Assembly (NCBI GenBank): GCA_947044365.1
Contig: OX345636.1
Coordinates: forward strand, 49,144,896 to 49,208,895
From: Petrosia ficiformis
Lineage: Eukaryota; Porifera; Demospongiae; Haplosclerida; Petrosiidae
DNA: 64,000 nt
Direction: 5' to 3'
Numbering within the stretch: the first letter of the stretch is position 1; each line of letters opens with the position of its first letter. The translations under genes and the position numbers were made by a program. Shown here piece after piece: positions 21,823 through 36,100 of this stretch. The notes under the pieces are model-generated. The model was not told the origin of the DNA, made no database searches, and saw nothing but the letters and a program-made list of their open reading frames with translations.

Positions 21823-23328
21823 CTGTAAGTTTATTGTCACTGTAATGACCACTATTTGTTATAATAACAATGAGATATATTATATATATATATATATATG
21901 TTAAAATTGTAAGACGAGGTGATGCTGAAACCAGTTAGAGTACTGACTTAGCTGTACTCTAACTGGTTTCCGACATCTGACATTCGCTTGACCATAGATT
22001 TCAGACCAACTTTATTCAACATGTCAGCTACAAGCTTTCTGAGACACCAGAAGGAACCAGAAGGAACCTCAGAGGGCCTAAAATGAGCATAACCACCACA
22101 CCCCAACCCAAGGAGCTGTCTGCTTCACATTCTTTTCCCTCCTTAGCAAAACCCTGACAATACATTTTCAATGGGAAGGATTGTTTTATTCAAAAATTAC
22201 CAGAATGCTACAGAAGACTTACGTTAATTTAATGAATAACTCTGGTGGGTCTATCCACTCAAACAAAGTCAAGGAGTGGCTAGACAATGCAAGTTGTTTA
22301 ATAATTTACACTTCTTGCCCACTGTATTGCATACATAAAGTATTCATAATGCATTGTGTAACCATTAATTGTATTCATAATCCAAGTTAATCTAATGAAG
22401 CCTTTCTTTTAATAAAGTAAACATGTTTTAGATACAGTGGCAGTGGAGTCTAAGATGTACATATGTGTGGGTATTTTTGTTCATGTACATGTACATGTGT
22501 GTGTGCTAAGTAACTTGTGTGTGTGTAATATTGTAGTACATGTATATTATTGTGCTCTAATATATCATCTGAGACAGTGATCAGAGGAAGCTACGAGGGT
22601 GAAGGTCATACACGAGAGCAGCACAACATATACTTTATATATATTATTAATGTAATTATCGTATGTAATGATGGCATCAAAGACTATGGCAGAGCCTTCT
22701 CTATGTGTAACTGTCTTGCAAAGATCCTTGGTCACTGAGTATGTGTCTTTAAGGAAGAGTAATGATTATCAGTGTTCCACCAATATGTGTATTGGAATCG
22801 ATATTTCTCCTGATGCTATGTTTTTCTATTATATCGATATTGGTAGCACCTAAATAACCAAGACTGATTCGCATGACTATTAATTGAAGTTGATGAGAGT
22901 TATGCATGTGAGAAGATGATGCTACAGATAGTAGCATCAGAGTATCGTGTTCTTCCTGAGCAGAAATTGTTTATTACTACCAACTTGCAGAGACACCTAC
23001 AAATCAGAATCATATCGTGGATGTCTTCGAGCTTTAGAAAGTATTCGTTTTAAACAGGCTTTCGTATTAACAGTGTGACTCCACTATATATGCGTATTGG
23101 TTAAAGCGCCAATATATATATATATTTTTTAATAATATTATATATAATATATTATATATCATTGGTAGGTGGCTTGCTAGGATTATAACACGTTTTTAAA
23201 TCCATAACTTCATGTACAATGTGCTGACTCAGGTATAACTAGGTGTGCGAAAGGTGTTATAACTAGCCAATTATTATATCTGGGAATTATTTCATTTAAG
23301 AAAAACAAGATATATAGAGAAAAAAACA
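21823..23328. other. No gene confirmed between plexin exons and the J-UBA gene
   Basis: Upstream plexin exons should lie here on the minus strand. Candidate minus-strand pieces (TKACLKRILSKARRHPRYDS near 23000-23065; VTKDLCKTVTHREGSAIVFD near 22660-22730) are open but not clearly plexin. An (AT)n tract is at 21876-21900. A small inverted pair (ccaccaatatgtgtattggaatcgatat / atatcgatattgg) is at 22778-22848. A short element with a hairpin ending in ataac occurs at 23188-23275. The first exon of the J-UBA gene was also sought here and not found. Confidence 0.25.
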
Positions 23329-23752
23329 TCCCTATATTTGCTTTGTGATGACTATGTATTAAGCATAGCTGATGGCACTAGTGTCTTTACCTTTCTGTGT
23401 ACTCCTGGGGCCTGAAGACGTAAGTGTAAGCCTAATTGCAGTCTAAATACACAGATGTCTGATGAACTGACTGAGGTACTCCTTCAAGGTTCTAAATGAT
23501 GACTTCCTCGTGTCTGAAACTCAACAACTTATCATACTTACTTGTTAAAGATTCTTGCATAATATCTATACTGTTTCTCTGCTATATACAACAGTTATTA
23601 GCAGTTTTACATCCATTCTGAATCTTCCTGGCTGGTCTGTAGCTCAAACGCGCGTTCTTTTACGCGCCACGCCCATTAATTGACCGAGCCCCCCGGGAAT
23701 GACGCAACTTCCTTAACTACGTATACAACGCATAGTCGCGCAAGTGACACAA

Positions 23753-23788
<36 letters not shown>

Positions 23789-23836
23789 TAAACCCCGTGG
23801 AAAGCAATTATAGGGATGGCCCTACGGGCCATAATA
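23329..23836 (+). repeat. Dispersed TIR repeat A, full-length copy
   Basis: It begins catccctatatttgctttg and ends aaagcaattatagggatggcc, so the ends are inverted repeats. Inside, a frame reads [12 protein letters not shown] at 23345-23390. Later come gaactgactgaggtactccttcaagg, ctgaaactcaacaacttat and ggctggtctgtagctcaaacgcg. An (AT)n inset lies at 23755-23785. Other copies: 25380-25830, 28680-29065, 48870-49060 and 58100-58575 in this orientation; 10540-10870, 31550-31790 and the split copy 42336-45325 in reverse. Confidence 0.7.
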
Positions 23837-24089
23837 ATACAAAGATAAATAATGAACTTCGAAAATAAATCTTGGACTAATAGCTACATTCTTCTGACAA
23901 GAATTACTTTGCCAAATGAAATCAGTTTATTCATGAAGGATACTGAAAAAAACATTCAAAGATCATTAATATAACAATTTCATTTCTGCAACATGGATAG
24001 AAGACTTAGGAAACTTAGAAGACTTGTTTTCATTTATACTAATAATCAAAATTAATAATTTGTATTCATGTGCTTTTTTATTGTCTTAG

Positions 24090-24199
24090 GTATCGCAAAA
24101 AGGCACTACAATTCCATCCTGATAAAAACCCAAACAATGTTTCTCAAGCACAAGAAATGTTTCAAGAAGTTTTGGAAGCGTATGGTGTTCTGTCTAACT
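24090..24199 (+). CDS. J-domain exon with HPD motif
   Basis: A 110-nt exon, acceptor ttgtcttag, donor gtaagt, phase 2 to 1. It encodes [16 protein letters not shown] and then [13 protein letters not shown]. This is J-domain helix II, the invariant HPD loop (residues 9-11 of the exon) and helix III. Basic residues before HPD (YRKK) are the usual Hsp70-contact face. The preceding helix I (D-YY-x-L-G type) must lie in an earlier exon, which I did not find. Confidence 0.9.
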
Positions 24200-27100
24200 G
24201 TAAGTAAAAAACTAAACTAGCCCTCCACTCCACCCCTTGTGGGTGTGAGTTAAGCCATAATTATAATATATATATAATTACAAAATTGACCCAGTAATTC
24301 ATTTCAGTGCAATCCAGGCTCACACATGCATGGACCTAAATGTATGTAGGCTGGAAAGATTATTATAATCATATGCAGTCAATTAACGTACCCTAGTTGA
24401 AAGTGAATGCTTTAGCAGTGATTCAAAAAAGTTCACATTTTGTTTTTAGGAATAGTACATATATGCATGTTTTATATTGAAATTAGTCATGGGTAATGTA
24501 TCAACAAATTGTTGTGATTTTAACAATATTTAATCAGGACAGAGCCTTCAAACACTTGCCTTGGTATATATGGCTTTGAGTACAAAACAGATTGTTTCTT
24601 GCTTTACAAACTTCGAAAATGAAGCATAAATGGCCAATCCTCGTGTTTTCCGGAGTTTCGACTCACCTTAGAAGCACTTATAGACAACATGACAAAGGCA
24701 AACAAAGTCTTCATATAGAATCCTGATGATCCTATGAACTTGGGAGAATCACAGAATTCACATGCCAGAACAGTAGCTGAAAAGAAGGAATGTTTAAAAC
24801 TTGTTTATTTACACATGGTACAATATACGTGTACATACATACATTGTACATGTAGATTATGAAAGCTCATGCAGACATCTCCAAAATATTTATATACTAA
24901 GTTCTTATGAATTATATAAGCTTTAGTAAAGAACTAACTATAAAATGAACACAACAGCTCCAAACCGCTCGCATTAAATTTTCATCTTATGCTAGAAATC
25001 AAATCAACCCAGTTCTCCTTCAGTCACTTGTTAGTGAGATCTATACACAACATGCTCCTTATAGGTTGTAGTCCACACAAAAGGGACATGCTTTTTTGTC
25101 AATTAATGCATGATACTGAGAGAGAGCTTCAACAGAAACATTTGGCACAACACATCAATAATAAGTGAAGTTGAAGATCCATTGAAGTTTGGAATAGCTG
25201 CACAGCTTCCAGTGAAATACTATATAATTAGATATTAAATTCACTCTTGATGCTGAATCTTTGCCACAAGTGATGTATGATCGGTATGTATGTATGCATA
25301 TTACTGACAAATACAATATATATGATATTATATTGAAATTAAAGATAATAGATTAGTGATTTATAACAAGGTATATTAAGAAAAAGGTATCCCTATAATT
25401 GCTTTGCAATGACTATATATTAACTATTGCTGATGGCACTAGTGTCTCTACCTTTCTGTGTACTCAAAAACTGGGGCGTGAAGAAGTAATTCAGTGTAAC
25501 TGCTGTCCAGCTAAGTGCACAGAAACTGAAGTACTCCTTCAAGGTTTAAGTGATGACTTCCCCAAGTCTGAAACTCAACAACTTATTACACTTACTTGTT
25601 GATTCTTGCATCATTTTTATACTTGTTCTCTGCTATATATGACAGTTTAGATTTTTCTTGAATCATCCTGAATCTTCTTGCTGGTCTGTAGCTCAAGTAT
25701 GTGTTTTACGTACCACGCCCATTATTTGATAGAGTGCCCTGGAATGACACAACTTACGTAACTACATATAAACACATACTCGCTTAAGTGGCCAAAAATA
25801 TATAAATATATATACATTAAATGCCATAAAAAGTACCCAACCTATCTGTAGTTCTTTTGCTGTTTGCATCTGTAGTAGTCACTATAGATGTTTATAATAG
25901 TAACCTTTTTGTTTTTTACTGTCCATTCTGTCATCTACAAGCCTAGAAAACCAGTAACATGATGTAAAAAGCTTATCTGGCGTCTTTTTATTTCAAAAAT
26001 AACTGCATGTATTTTGTCTCTGAACAACTGAATACAAATAAATACATTTAAATACCAAAGTACAGTAGCACTCTCTATGTAGGGATGGGCCAAAAAAACA
26101 TTGCCATTCATTATTTCAATAGCAAGTGATCAGCTGAAATCTGTATTAATAAATACAGATAAGTGTTGATACACACATACAATTTTATATCAACTGTTTC
26201 TACCACTAACAATACCTCGATGGCTAGAGATCGTCTTTAAAGTAGAGTAGCAAAACTGCAAGATTGTTGATCTCATAATACTATATCTATTACACGAAAA
26301 TACACTTCTACATTTCAGGGGCTATCAAAGTAGTTTTAGCATGAATACTAATCTTTTAAAGTTAAATTAGCTGGGACAATTGTTGTACTGTTTTGTTTCT
26401 TGACCAAGTCAATGAATATTTTATCCACTTTGCAACAATTCCTGATGAATGGATGCCATTTTGTATGTAACCACACTCTTTATGAACATAATAGTGATCA
26501 GTGACTAATTAATGTAATCGTGAAGAACAATAATCTTTGGGTACAGTCTCCTTCTTCCGGCCACCATATTCCTATGGACAATATTAATGCTGTTAGTGAA
26601 AGAGAATAGTCATCACATATATTAGATACTGAAACACAAACACAAATGACTGATATTGATTCAGTATAGTGCTCTAGCAACAAAATTAAACCTCACTTCC
26701 ACATAACAATTCTAGATAAGTACAAGGGCACCGGAATCACAGCCCCATGGAGTCTCTTAAAGACAAATAAATATTACAAATCAACAGTTTTTACTGAAAT
26801 AAACTTTCTTTTTTCACTGTGATAGTCAATGCAATGTACATGTAAAGTAATTGTTTTAGATGACCACACTCATCATGAATAATTATGTAATAATAAGTAT
26901 GCTAAAGTTTCTGGTGCACCTTTGTCATTACATTGCTAAGCTTCCCACAATTATAACAGCCTGAAGCCATACTTTTTAAGGTTGTCCTGTGCAAAGGTTT
27001 TTGTTTCTAAGGTACCATCCCAATCTTGATTTGGTGTTTTCATATCCCTACGTACGCTTTATTTTTTAAATGTTTTTAAAATTTATTAATCTTCACATAT

Positions 27101-30100
27101 TATATGTAGTTTATTGCAAAGGACACTGCATATAATTTACTTGGGGAACATTAAACTCTTAAAGGAACTGCCCTTTATCTTAAAAAAATTCTCTCAGTAA
27201 AATAATTACAACCACATGATTTTATATTTCATGATGTCTACACAAGGCATACATGCAAATGCAAAATTGTTAAAGAACTCATTTATTGGTTAGCACAGTT
27301 GCAAGGATTTAACAAATAGTTGGTTGCTGAGATATTTATGAATGCTAATGTTGTTATGGCTGTTCAAATTCAATACCTGTCAAAATTACATTGGTGTCAA
27401 AATTCAATTTTTCTGTTGGCCAAGAGTTGCACAACAACTTGGCAAGGGAATATAATGATTTGTTAGTTTTAGTCTCTGAAGATCAGAATCAACAAACAGT
27501 ACAAAACAGGATATCAAATATCGACCAAACAGTAATCATTCTCTGCCAGGTTCATATTCTCCTAATATCAACCTGCGATTTGCACGATAGTACTCTTTAT
27601 GTAGGGATGGCATGAAAAAATGGCTGCTGCCCATACATTTCAATAATATTATTGCGAAGGAAAGTGATGAGCTGAAATCTCTTCTGATATACATGTATAG
27701 AGATAGGTCTTAACACACACATACATTTTTCACTACCAATACTTGCTAGAGAGCGTAGTTAAGCCAGCGAACTGATGAGTAGCACAATTGACAAAAAATT
27801 TTGCTGTTTGTTGAACTATTGCGATGATTAAAGCACCATTGCAATTGCATTTATAGTAAAACTCTGGTATGTGAAATATTAATTTCCACAATAAATTGAA
27901 ATATATAATCTATTATAATATATATCTCAAATTGAAACTGTTTGCTCAATATTTGACATCCTGTTTTCTACTACCTGTTGTTATGAAATACAGGTATGAG
28001 CTAACTATTTGTATAAGAAGGGTATCAGCTACTTTGTACTAACTATTTTCTACTACGTATACTTGAACCACTATAATTTTGGGGTGTTGTCTGCTCATAT
28101 TTCAAGCGGACAATTTAGTAATTTTACCACTATAGTCTGACCCTTTGGAAAAGTGCAAACACAGTATACTATATAGTATACTTTTATAATTGGTTCGCAA
28201 TATGTCATAGTGACAGCATACATGTAGCAATAGCAACTTGTATGACAAACTAAATTTGAAATTCATGCTACTAACCAATATACACAATGTATATATAGGG
28301 ATTTTAATAATTAAATGTTTGCAACTTATACCAGCAACATTTTCACTTAATGCATTTATTGGACTGATATTTTCAAAAACAAAAAGTCAAATAAGTGTAT
28401 CTTCTAACACAGACTAGTATAAGATAAATTCCAATTTTACTATTCCTTTTGTGATGTAGCTGCAAAGAGAAAGATGTATGATCTCTATGGAAGAGAAAAT
28501 CAAAACATTTCCAGTGAGTCAAGTTAGTATAAGAGTTTGTATATATATTAAAATTCTAGTATGGCTGATGCAACTAGTATGGCTGTTGTGACTATTATGG
28601 TTGTACCACATTTCAGCAATGAAAATAATCTTTGATGAACACAATAAAATAAAACTGTTACTATAGATATAATGCTGAATTTGTCACAGGGCATTGTAGT
28701 CTATTACACAGCTTTTTAATGAAACTGAAGTACTCCTTCAAGGTTCTAATCAATGACTTCTCGTGTCTGAAACTCAACTACTTATTATACTTACCTGTAC
28801 TTGCTAAAGATTGTTGCATCATCTGTATTATGTTCTCTGCTATATACAACAGTTATTAGTATTAGTTGCAGTTTTACAATTTTTCTGAATCTTTCTTGCT
28901 AGTCTGTAGCTCGAGTGCGTGTTCTTTTATGTGTCGAGCCCCCCCCCCCCCCGAATGACATGACTTACTTAACTATGTATACAACACATACTTGCGCAAA
29001 TATGTATATAATTATAGTTTGAACCCGTAAGAAAGCAATAATAGGGACGGCCCTATAGGCCATGAAAAATACAATTTGATTTTTTGTTATTAAACTTTCG
29101 AAATTGAAATTTTATTAAAAACATTGTAGTATACTAACTAAAAATAAACTACTCTAAACTAACATTATTTGTGCTTGTCTGAACTAAAATCAAAACTAAA
29201 ATGTCAGTTTGAATTGACTGCAAAACATAACATGTATCCTTTATTCCTCATGCAAGTCTCTCTGTGCTGGCTGGCTATTTATGCACACTTAGTTCCACAT
29301 CACAGCCTCTGCTTTATCCTATAGTCAGATATCATTTCATCTGTAGGGTGTTAATAACATATCAACCATACAGTAGATTTTTACTGTTGTGTAGGATCCC
29401 TGCTTTTGCATTAAATCAGTTTCAATCCCATGGGAAGATGCATCAACTTATTTTTTATCCAGTAATTTTATTGTTTTTGACATGTAATATATATATGATT
29501 TTTGAAAAGCTTGACCATGTGCAGTACCCGACTGCCAGGAATAGGCTTCTTACTAAGGTTAAAAGAATGGTTGTGGAGTTCTGCCAGTTTGGTTGGCAGG
29601 CTTAGCAATTTACCCAGCTGATTCTAAATCATTGTTCTTATGAATTTAATGTTTGAGGCATTGGTTGGTTGGTCCAGTGATGTAGAAAATTGTTCACTAA
29701 ATCTGGAAAACTCGCATAGATATGAAACCAAACTATATTTGAAGCCCAGAACATGGAAATAAACCAAAATGTTCTTTAGGTGGCTAAATATTTCCACACT
29801 CTTATCCCATTCCTGATAAATCAAATGATATTAAATATTGATGATGTATTTAAAGTCTTTATTCTCTTGTAGATAACAAATATCAATTCAGTGAAGCCAC
29901 CAGGTAAAATAATTCATTGTTATAATTAAGTATTAATATTGAAATTTTAAAGAAAGAATCGTTAGAGTAACTATTTTGAACTCAGGACGTTTCTTACATT
30001 TACTTTTGAAGAGTTTGAGAAATGGTTTGATGAATATGAACATGATACAACTAGAGGAGATGAGTAAGTCTGAAAGACAAAATTGATGCTGAAATTGCCA

Positions 30101-33100
30101 AAATTCATCAAGGTCAGTTATTTTATACTAATCTTAATTCATAATTCCTCAAATGTTAGTGGTGTACATATACAAACACAATGTGTGATTGGCATTCAAA
30201 AATAGCAATCATTTATATATTTGTAACAGACAAGCCAGATGATATGGAGGAAATAAACAGTGAAAACACACCAAGTAAATTTGGAAGTGTGGACCCTCCA
30301 AACAAGAGTAGAAATAACGTATCAATGAGGTGAGTACAACATTTGGTAATATATAGGCCTTTTTAGTTTTAACAGCCAAAGAATTCAATAATCGAGAAAA
30401 AGATATAATTATTGTAATCTTGGTTACTTCCTAGGAATGTTTAGGCTGCAACCACTGATTCCTTAGAAACTAATATAAAATCCAGTAAACGCATGGTCTT
30501 GTGCCAAATATTCCTGTTCCAAGTGCATCTAATGTTCAAGCAGGAGCATAGTCGTGTAACCCTTTACATCCCATAATTACTTACACTGACCATTTATGTT
30601 TACATTCCAAAATTAATCATCAAGGACTTGCGGGCTTATGACCGCTCACAAGATAGCTTTCCATTAAACATTTCAATAGGTAATGCAGTAGTATTTTCAT
30701 TGCAACTATAATTTCTATGTAAGTATGTTTACCTTATTTATGTTGGTTACATTTATTCAGTAAAAGGAAAAAGAAATGTGGTATTGATGGTGAAAGTTCA
30801 CTTCACAGTGTTAATACTTCATCAAATGCAAAAGGTGTGTGAAACAACATGCATCCATGATAGAAAATTACATACATTTGATTTAATACATGACTTATAA
30901 TCAGACTTGGAGTCAAATACATGTTACAGCATTTGAAGGTTTCTGTACTTAACAAAGAATATTATCATTGTATCTTACAAACACAAGTGTCTCAAACCTA
31001 TTGCCTGTTACATGACATCTTTCAGGATTAAAAACTTTACCTGCAATACGAAAAAGTCATTTTAGCTTTTTGAAATACATTATCAGGGTATTTCAATTAC
31101 AAATACAAATACTTGTTATTTCTAAACTCATACTTTTTAAACGTATTTAAATACAACTGAATGCAAAGTCTTAGATCCCAAGCCTGCTTATAATAGACAT
31201 TATTTGAGCACCATTGATAAAGGATTATTGTAAATGCAAACTTAAAATAGTGATAAACCTTTAACATCACAGTCTTAACAAATATATTAATAAATTTATT
31301 TAATACTTTAGATGACAATGAACAGACATGGAATTCCACTGCAACATGGTATGTAATTATATTCAAAGGTTAACGAAATAAAAGTATGAACTAGATTACA
31401 AGTTGCTCATACCCATTTTTGTACTCAGCCTAATAGCAGCAATACACAAATAATTTATTGCCCTCTGTATAAGAGGTAGTGCAAGGTGTTGTTAGCAGAT
31501 ATATAGATTGTTGTCAATAGTAATACTGCTCAATAGCAATAACCATTTTATGGCTCACAGGGCCATCCCTATATTTGCTTACCCACAGGTTCGATGTACA
31601 TGTATGTTTACAGTACAGGCTTGTGTCACAATCACATTGTATATGTTAAGGAAGTTGTGTTATTCTGAACGGGCTTGGTTAATTAATGGCATGGCACGCC
31701 CACTTGAGCTCTACAGGCCAGCAGGAAGAACACTGCTTGTAGCTTACATAGAAACTAGTTGTTCGGCCTGAAACATATTCATAAAGTTATACAAGATCCT
31801 TTAAGAGAGTAGATAATCAAAATTATAAGTATAATAGAAAAAAGTCAGCTGTGATTAATGAATGTCGGACACCAGAAAGCAATGATAAGAATACGTTTTT
31901 TCTGTATCTTGTTTTCAATACAATGTCACCAAATATTTCAGTTACAATCTCAATAATACTTTAAAAGTTGAAATGAATCTTTTCATACTTTTTAATAGTA
32001 TCCAAATGCTACCAAATACATTAAATATCTGACAAGTGATACATTATTGTTTTGTTGCTTCATCTTTCATGTCTTCACTAATCCTTGAGTCTACTCATGC
32101 TGCACCATTTGGTCAAACCTTGTTAGATATTGCCACTTCCTTCTCTACGTACAGGCTATAAATGTTTTGTCATTTGCTGTGTTGTTTAAGTATAGCAAAA
32201 CTAAAGCTAAAATCTCTTTTAGTATGGGGATTAAACATTTTAGTATACTAACTAAAACTAAACTAAAATTAATAAACTGCCCCAATAATACTAAATTTAA
32301 AACTAAACTGCATGTAATGTATAAACATTAAGTAGGCTACCAAAACTAAACTAACTTAAGCCTACTATTAATTTAGTTAATTTTAGCGAATTTCTGAGCC
32401 ATGTCTAATTTGCCTAATAAATTGATCGCGAAATATAATTATTTTAAGTGTGTACTAATTTTAGTGATTATTACATTAGTCGCTAAATTTGCTTAAATTA
32501 GTACACACAATTAAAAGTAGACCTAAGGTAAATCTATATGGTTTCACAAATTGAAAAGAAAGCTAAACTATGATTAAACTCGATCCCTAATTTAAATAAC
32601 ACTAATCGATTATTTATCCCTTGTTCTTCTCCTTTGTACTGTATTAATATTATCTTTTTCAACAAACAGGGATACGTCTACTGAAATGCAGTTTAGAACA
32701 CCAGAACAACTTCATGATCTTTTCAGGTTCATTATCTGCATAATAATTATTATGATTGTAATATTTATGAACTGATAGTATGGCACTATTAGAAAACAGA
32801 CTGCACTGTGATATTAATCCATTGTATAAATATTTTAGAGCAAAAGTGGTATACAGAATACTTAGAAAAGCCACGGAAGAATGTTGAATAAGAATAAAGG
32901 TTCACAAGAATAATAAAAGTATAAAAGTATTTGTTCACTGGGTTAATAAACAAAATGTCTTTGTTAAGAATCTCCTTTAATGACAACAGTCCTTTGTGAT
33001 CTTTTTCTATTCTACTATACTGTAGTAGACTTATAATTATGTTGAGTGGGTCATATTCCAAAGTTTTAATGAAAGAAAAACGGCTCCACATGATATTTAA

Positions 33101-36100
33101 GCCTTTTTTTTTAGCCTTCTTGAGGGAGACAGCTCCACACGATGTTTCGGCTTTTTGAAATGAGACACCCGAAGATTGCTATAAAGCCAAAACATGTTGA
33201 GCTGTTATTCATTATTTAAAACTTTGGAATAAATATGATCCAGTCCACAGAACTATAAGAACAAATTATTACATAGAATTTAACTAATAATGGATTTGTA
33301 TTTGTGCTAAACCCATTTTGATGCCTCTTGAAATGTAGAAATGTATTTTAGTGAAAACGATACAAGATGAACCATCTTGCAGCTTTGGCAATCTATGGTT
33401 TTATATCAAATAAGTTCTATCAAAGCGAGGCAGGAACAACACCTGATCAATGTAATAATAAGAGTGCATCAAATTATGGGATTAATGACACGAGTGGTTG
33501 GTTCTAGTAAATTTAAATGTTTCAAATTCAAAATGAATGAAACCAAGTGAAATATACCACTCTAGAGACATATGTAGGTGCCTGCAAGCCGAAATATTGC
33601 CAGGTACTTTTTTGCGACTTTTGCGTTCATAACAAAACAAATTATGAAATAAAATATGTGAGCAGAGTGCTTAAACTAATTAAATTATTGAAATGTATCT
33701 CTCACAGTATTCATGCTGGAAAGAAAAGTTACTAAGTAAACCATTTGTGTAAAATTATGTAGCAGGAAGACAGCAATGTAAGCACTTTGAAAGTTTAATA
33801 GTCCAGACAGCCAACCCCTACATCTTTATTTTTTCGCATTTTAAGTATCAGTGCCTTTTAACTTATTTAGTTTGACAGAAGCCCTTCTAAGAAAACCATA
33901 CTTACAAAAGCATGTTTCGTTAGCTACGGGTAAGTCAGTAGCAACGCATACATTTAGTGTCTGTACAGCTGTAGCTATCAACTTTGTGCTACTTTTAACC
34001 TTAATTAACGGCAAAGCAATTAATATTATTGACCACAGCCATCATTAAACAGCATAAAATTTTCGGTGCTCTTTGTGAACAAACATTGCCCAGGAACAAT
34101 GTTCTTCTGTAGCTGCCTATGCCTAGAGACAACATCAATTTCACTCACATCCCATTTTGGATCAGGTTGTGCTCATCATGATGAAGGTCTCTCTCCTTCT
34201 GAGAGAGAACATCGGTAGATTTTATTGAGTGGTGGAAATAGCTTACCAAACACTTTGAAGGAATAAGAATCATGCCCCTGAGATTTTTGCGGCAGCAGAT
34301 AAATCATGAACCATGAGCAGGGCAGGGTTTTATTTAAAGTGGAGGGGCATTTGCCCCCCTCCTCTTGGAAGTTGTTTGGCAATATACCATGATACCCTGT
34401 AAGCCTGTATGAAGTTTTTCAAGTTTAAGTTGTGCCCCAGTTTCCTCAGCAAACTTTGTTAATGAAAGCCTCACCAATTATATAGCTGGAATTGCTTCTT
34501 CTTAACGTGGACAATGGCTGCTATTTTCTCTGGTTTTTGTCTGATGCCATCTTGGTCAATTAAATGGCCATTGAAATTAACTTAACTCTGGTTCAATATT
34601 CATTTCTCTGAGTTCAGTGTTACTCCAGCTTTCTCAAGTCTACATAGTACTCCACTATTATACTTGTCTTCATTGGTATTTACCAAACAGATTTTTCTTA
34701 CAGTAAAACCACTAACCAGGGTCAGTGTCTTTATAATATGAACCATAACACTCCATCCAATTTTATAATTGTTATATCAAACTTTCAGATGACATAACAT
34801 TTGAATTATTAAGTCAGTGTAGCAATTTAAAAATGATCGTGTGATTTGAATGTCACCATGGATCATATTGAACAATCAAATGATAAACCTCATAATCGAG
34901 ACTTTTGGCTGAAGTCAATGAATATCATGTATAATGAATAATTAATACTGTTTATGATAATTGCGAATAGTGTGAAATGTTGAATAGGGAGGATTGTGGT
35001 CAATATTGTCATCATGATTATTCTTGTTGTGAATACACTCAGTAGTGAACACATGTACATAGTAAATACTTCATGTTAATGTACACTTCCCTTTGTTATC
35101 TGATATTTGTCATTGAGCATTATTTGAACTCACAAAAACAATACACTTACTCTATTACCAGACCTGTAGACAGTAGTATAAAGAGGGTGTTCAAGATTAT
35201 TGTTTGTGGAGGATTGCATTGGCACACACAACTGTTTTAGTTGATCATGCACAGTTCACATGACCACACCAAAAGTATCACTGTGCATTTTATTTAATAC
35301 ATGTACATGTAGGAGAAAATTAGTATTATCTTTTCAAAAAGGGGGGTTTGGCTGAAACTTCTTGAACCCAACCCCTCCCTCTCTATCTACCTACAGTCCT
35401 GATTATATAATGGCTTGGTTTTTTGTGTGTTACATATAATTTAATTACTTTCTTCTTAATACTTATTCAATGCTTATCAATTTTAATTCCTCCAGCACTA
35501 ACACTGTCTCTGATCAGTTTAAAGAAATCTGCACTAATAAAACAGTAATCCCCGAAGCAGCAAAGGTTCAGTTTGGTACGTAAGTGATAATATTAATTTG
35601 TAAAGTATATAATTACATAATATAGCACTATGACGCTTAACAACAAAGGTACTGACAGTGACGAGGCTATATTTTCCATATAGAGCACAGTTAGTACCAC
35701 ATCTGGTGCTATATTTTCCACATTATTCACAGCACTAGAAAACAACACACTTATTTAAAGAATATCAAGTACTTCATTGTTTTTCTCAATCACTAGTGGT
35801 ATCCATCATTTCAAATTAGTTCTGGTATTGCTCATGCTACTCAGGAGAATACTGGAAGTGGGATGGAGTATACGTAGCTAATACATTCTGTGCAGTATGA
35901 GCTATTCAAGCCAACCCTCATGCTATATGTATACGTTTTATCACGCAACGAGTGCTGTATGACATTAATAATCACCGAGTCCGAGGGCCGTAGGGCCGAG
36001 GGCGAGGTGATTTTTAATGTGATACAGCACGAGTGGGCGTGATATAACAAATATATGTCATGATGAAGCCACACTATAGCACACTGCGCATGGTCAGAAC

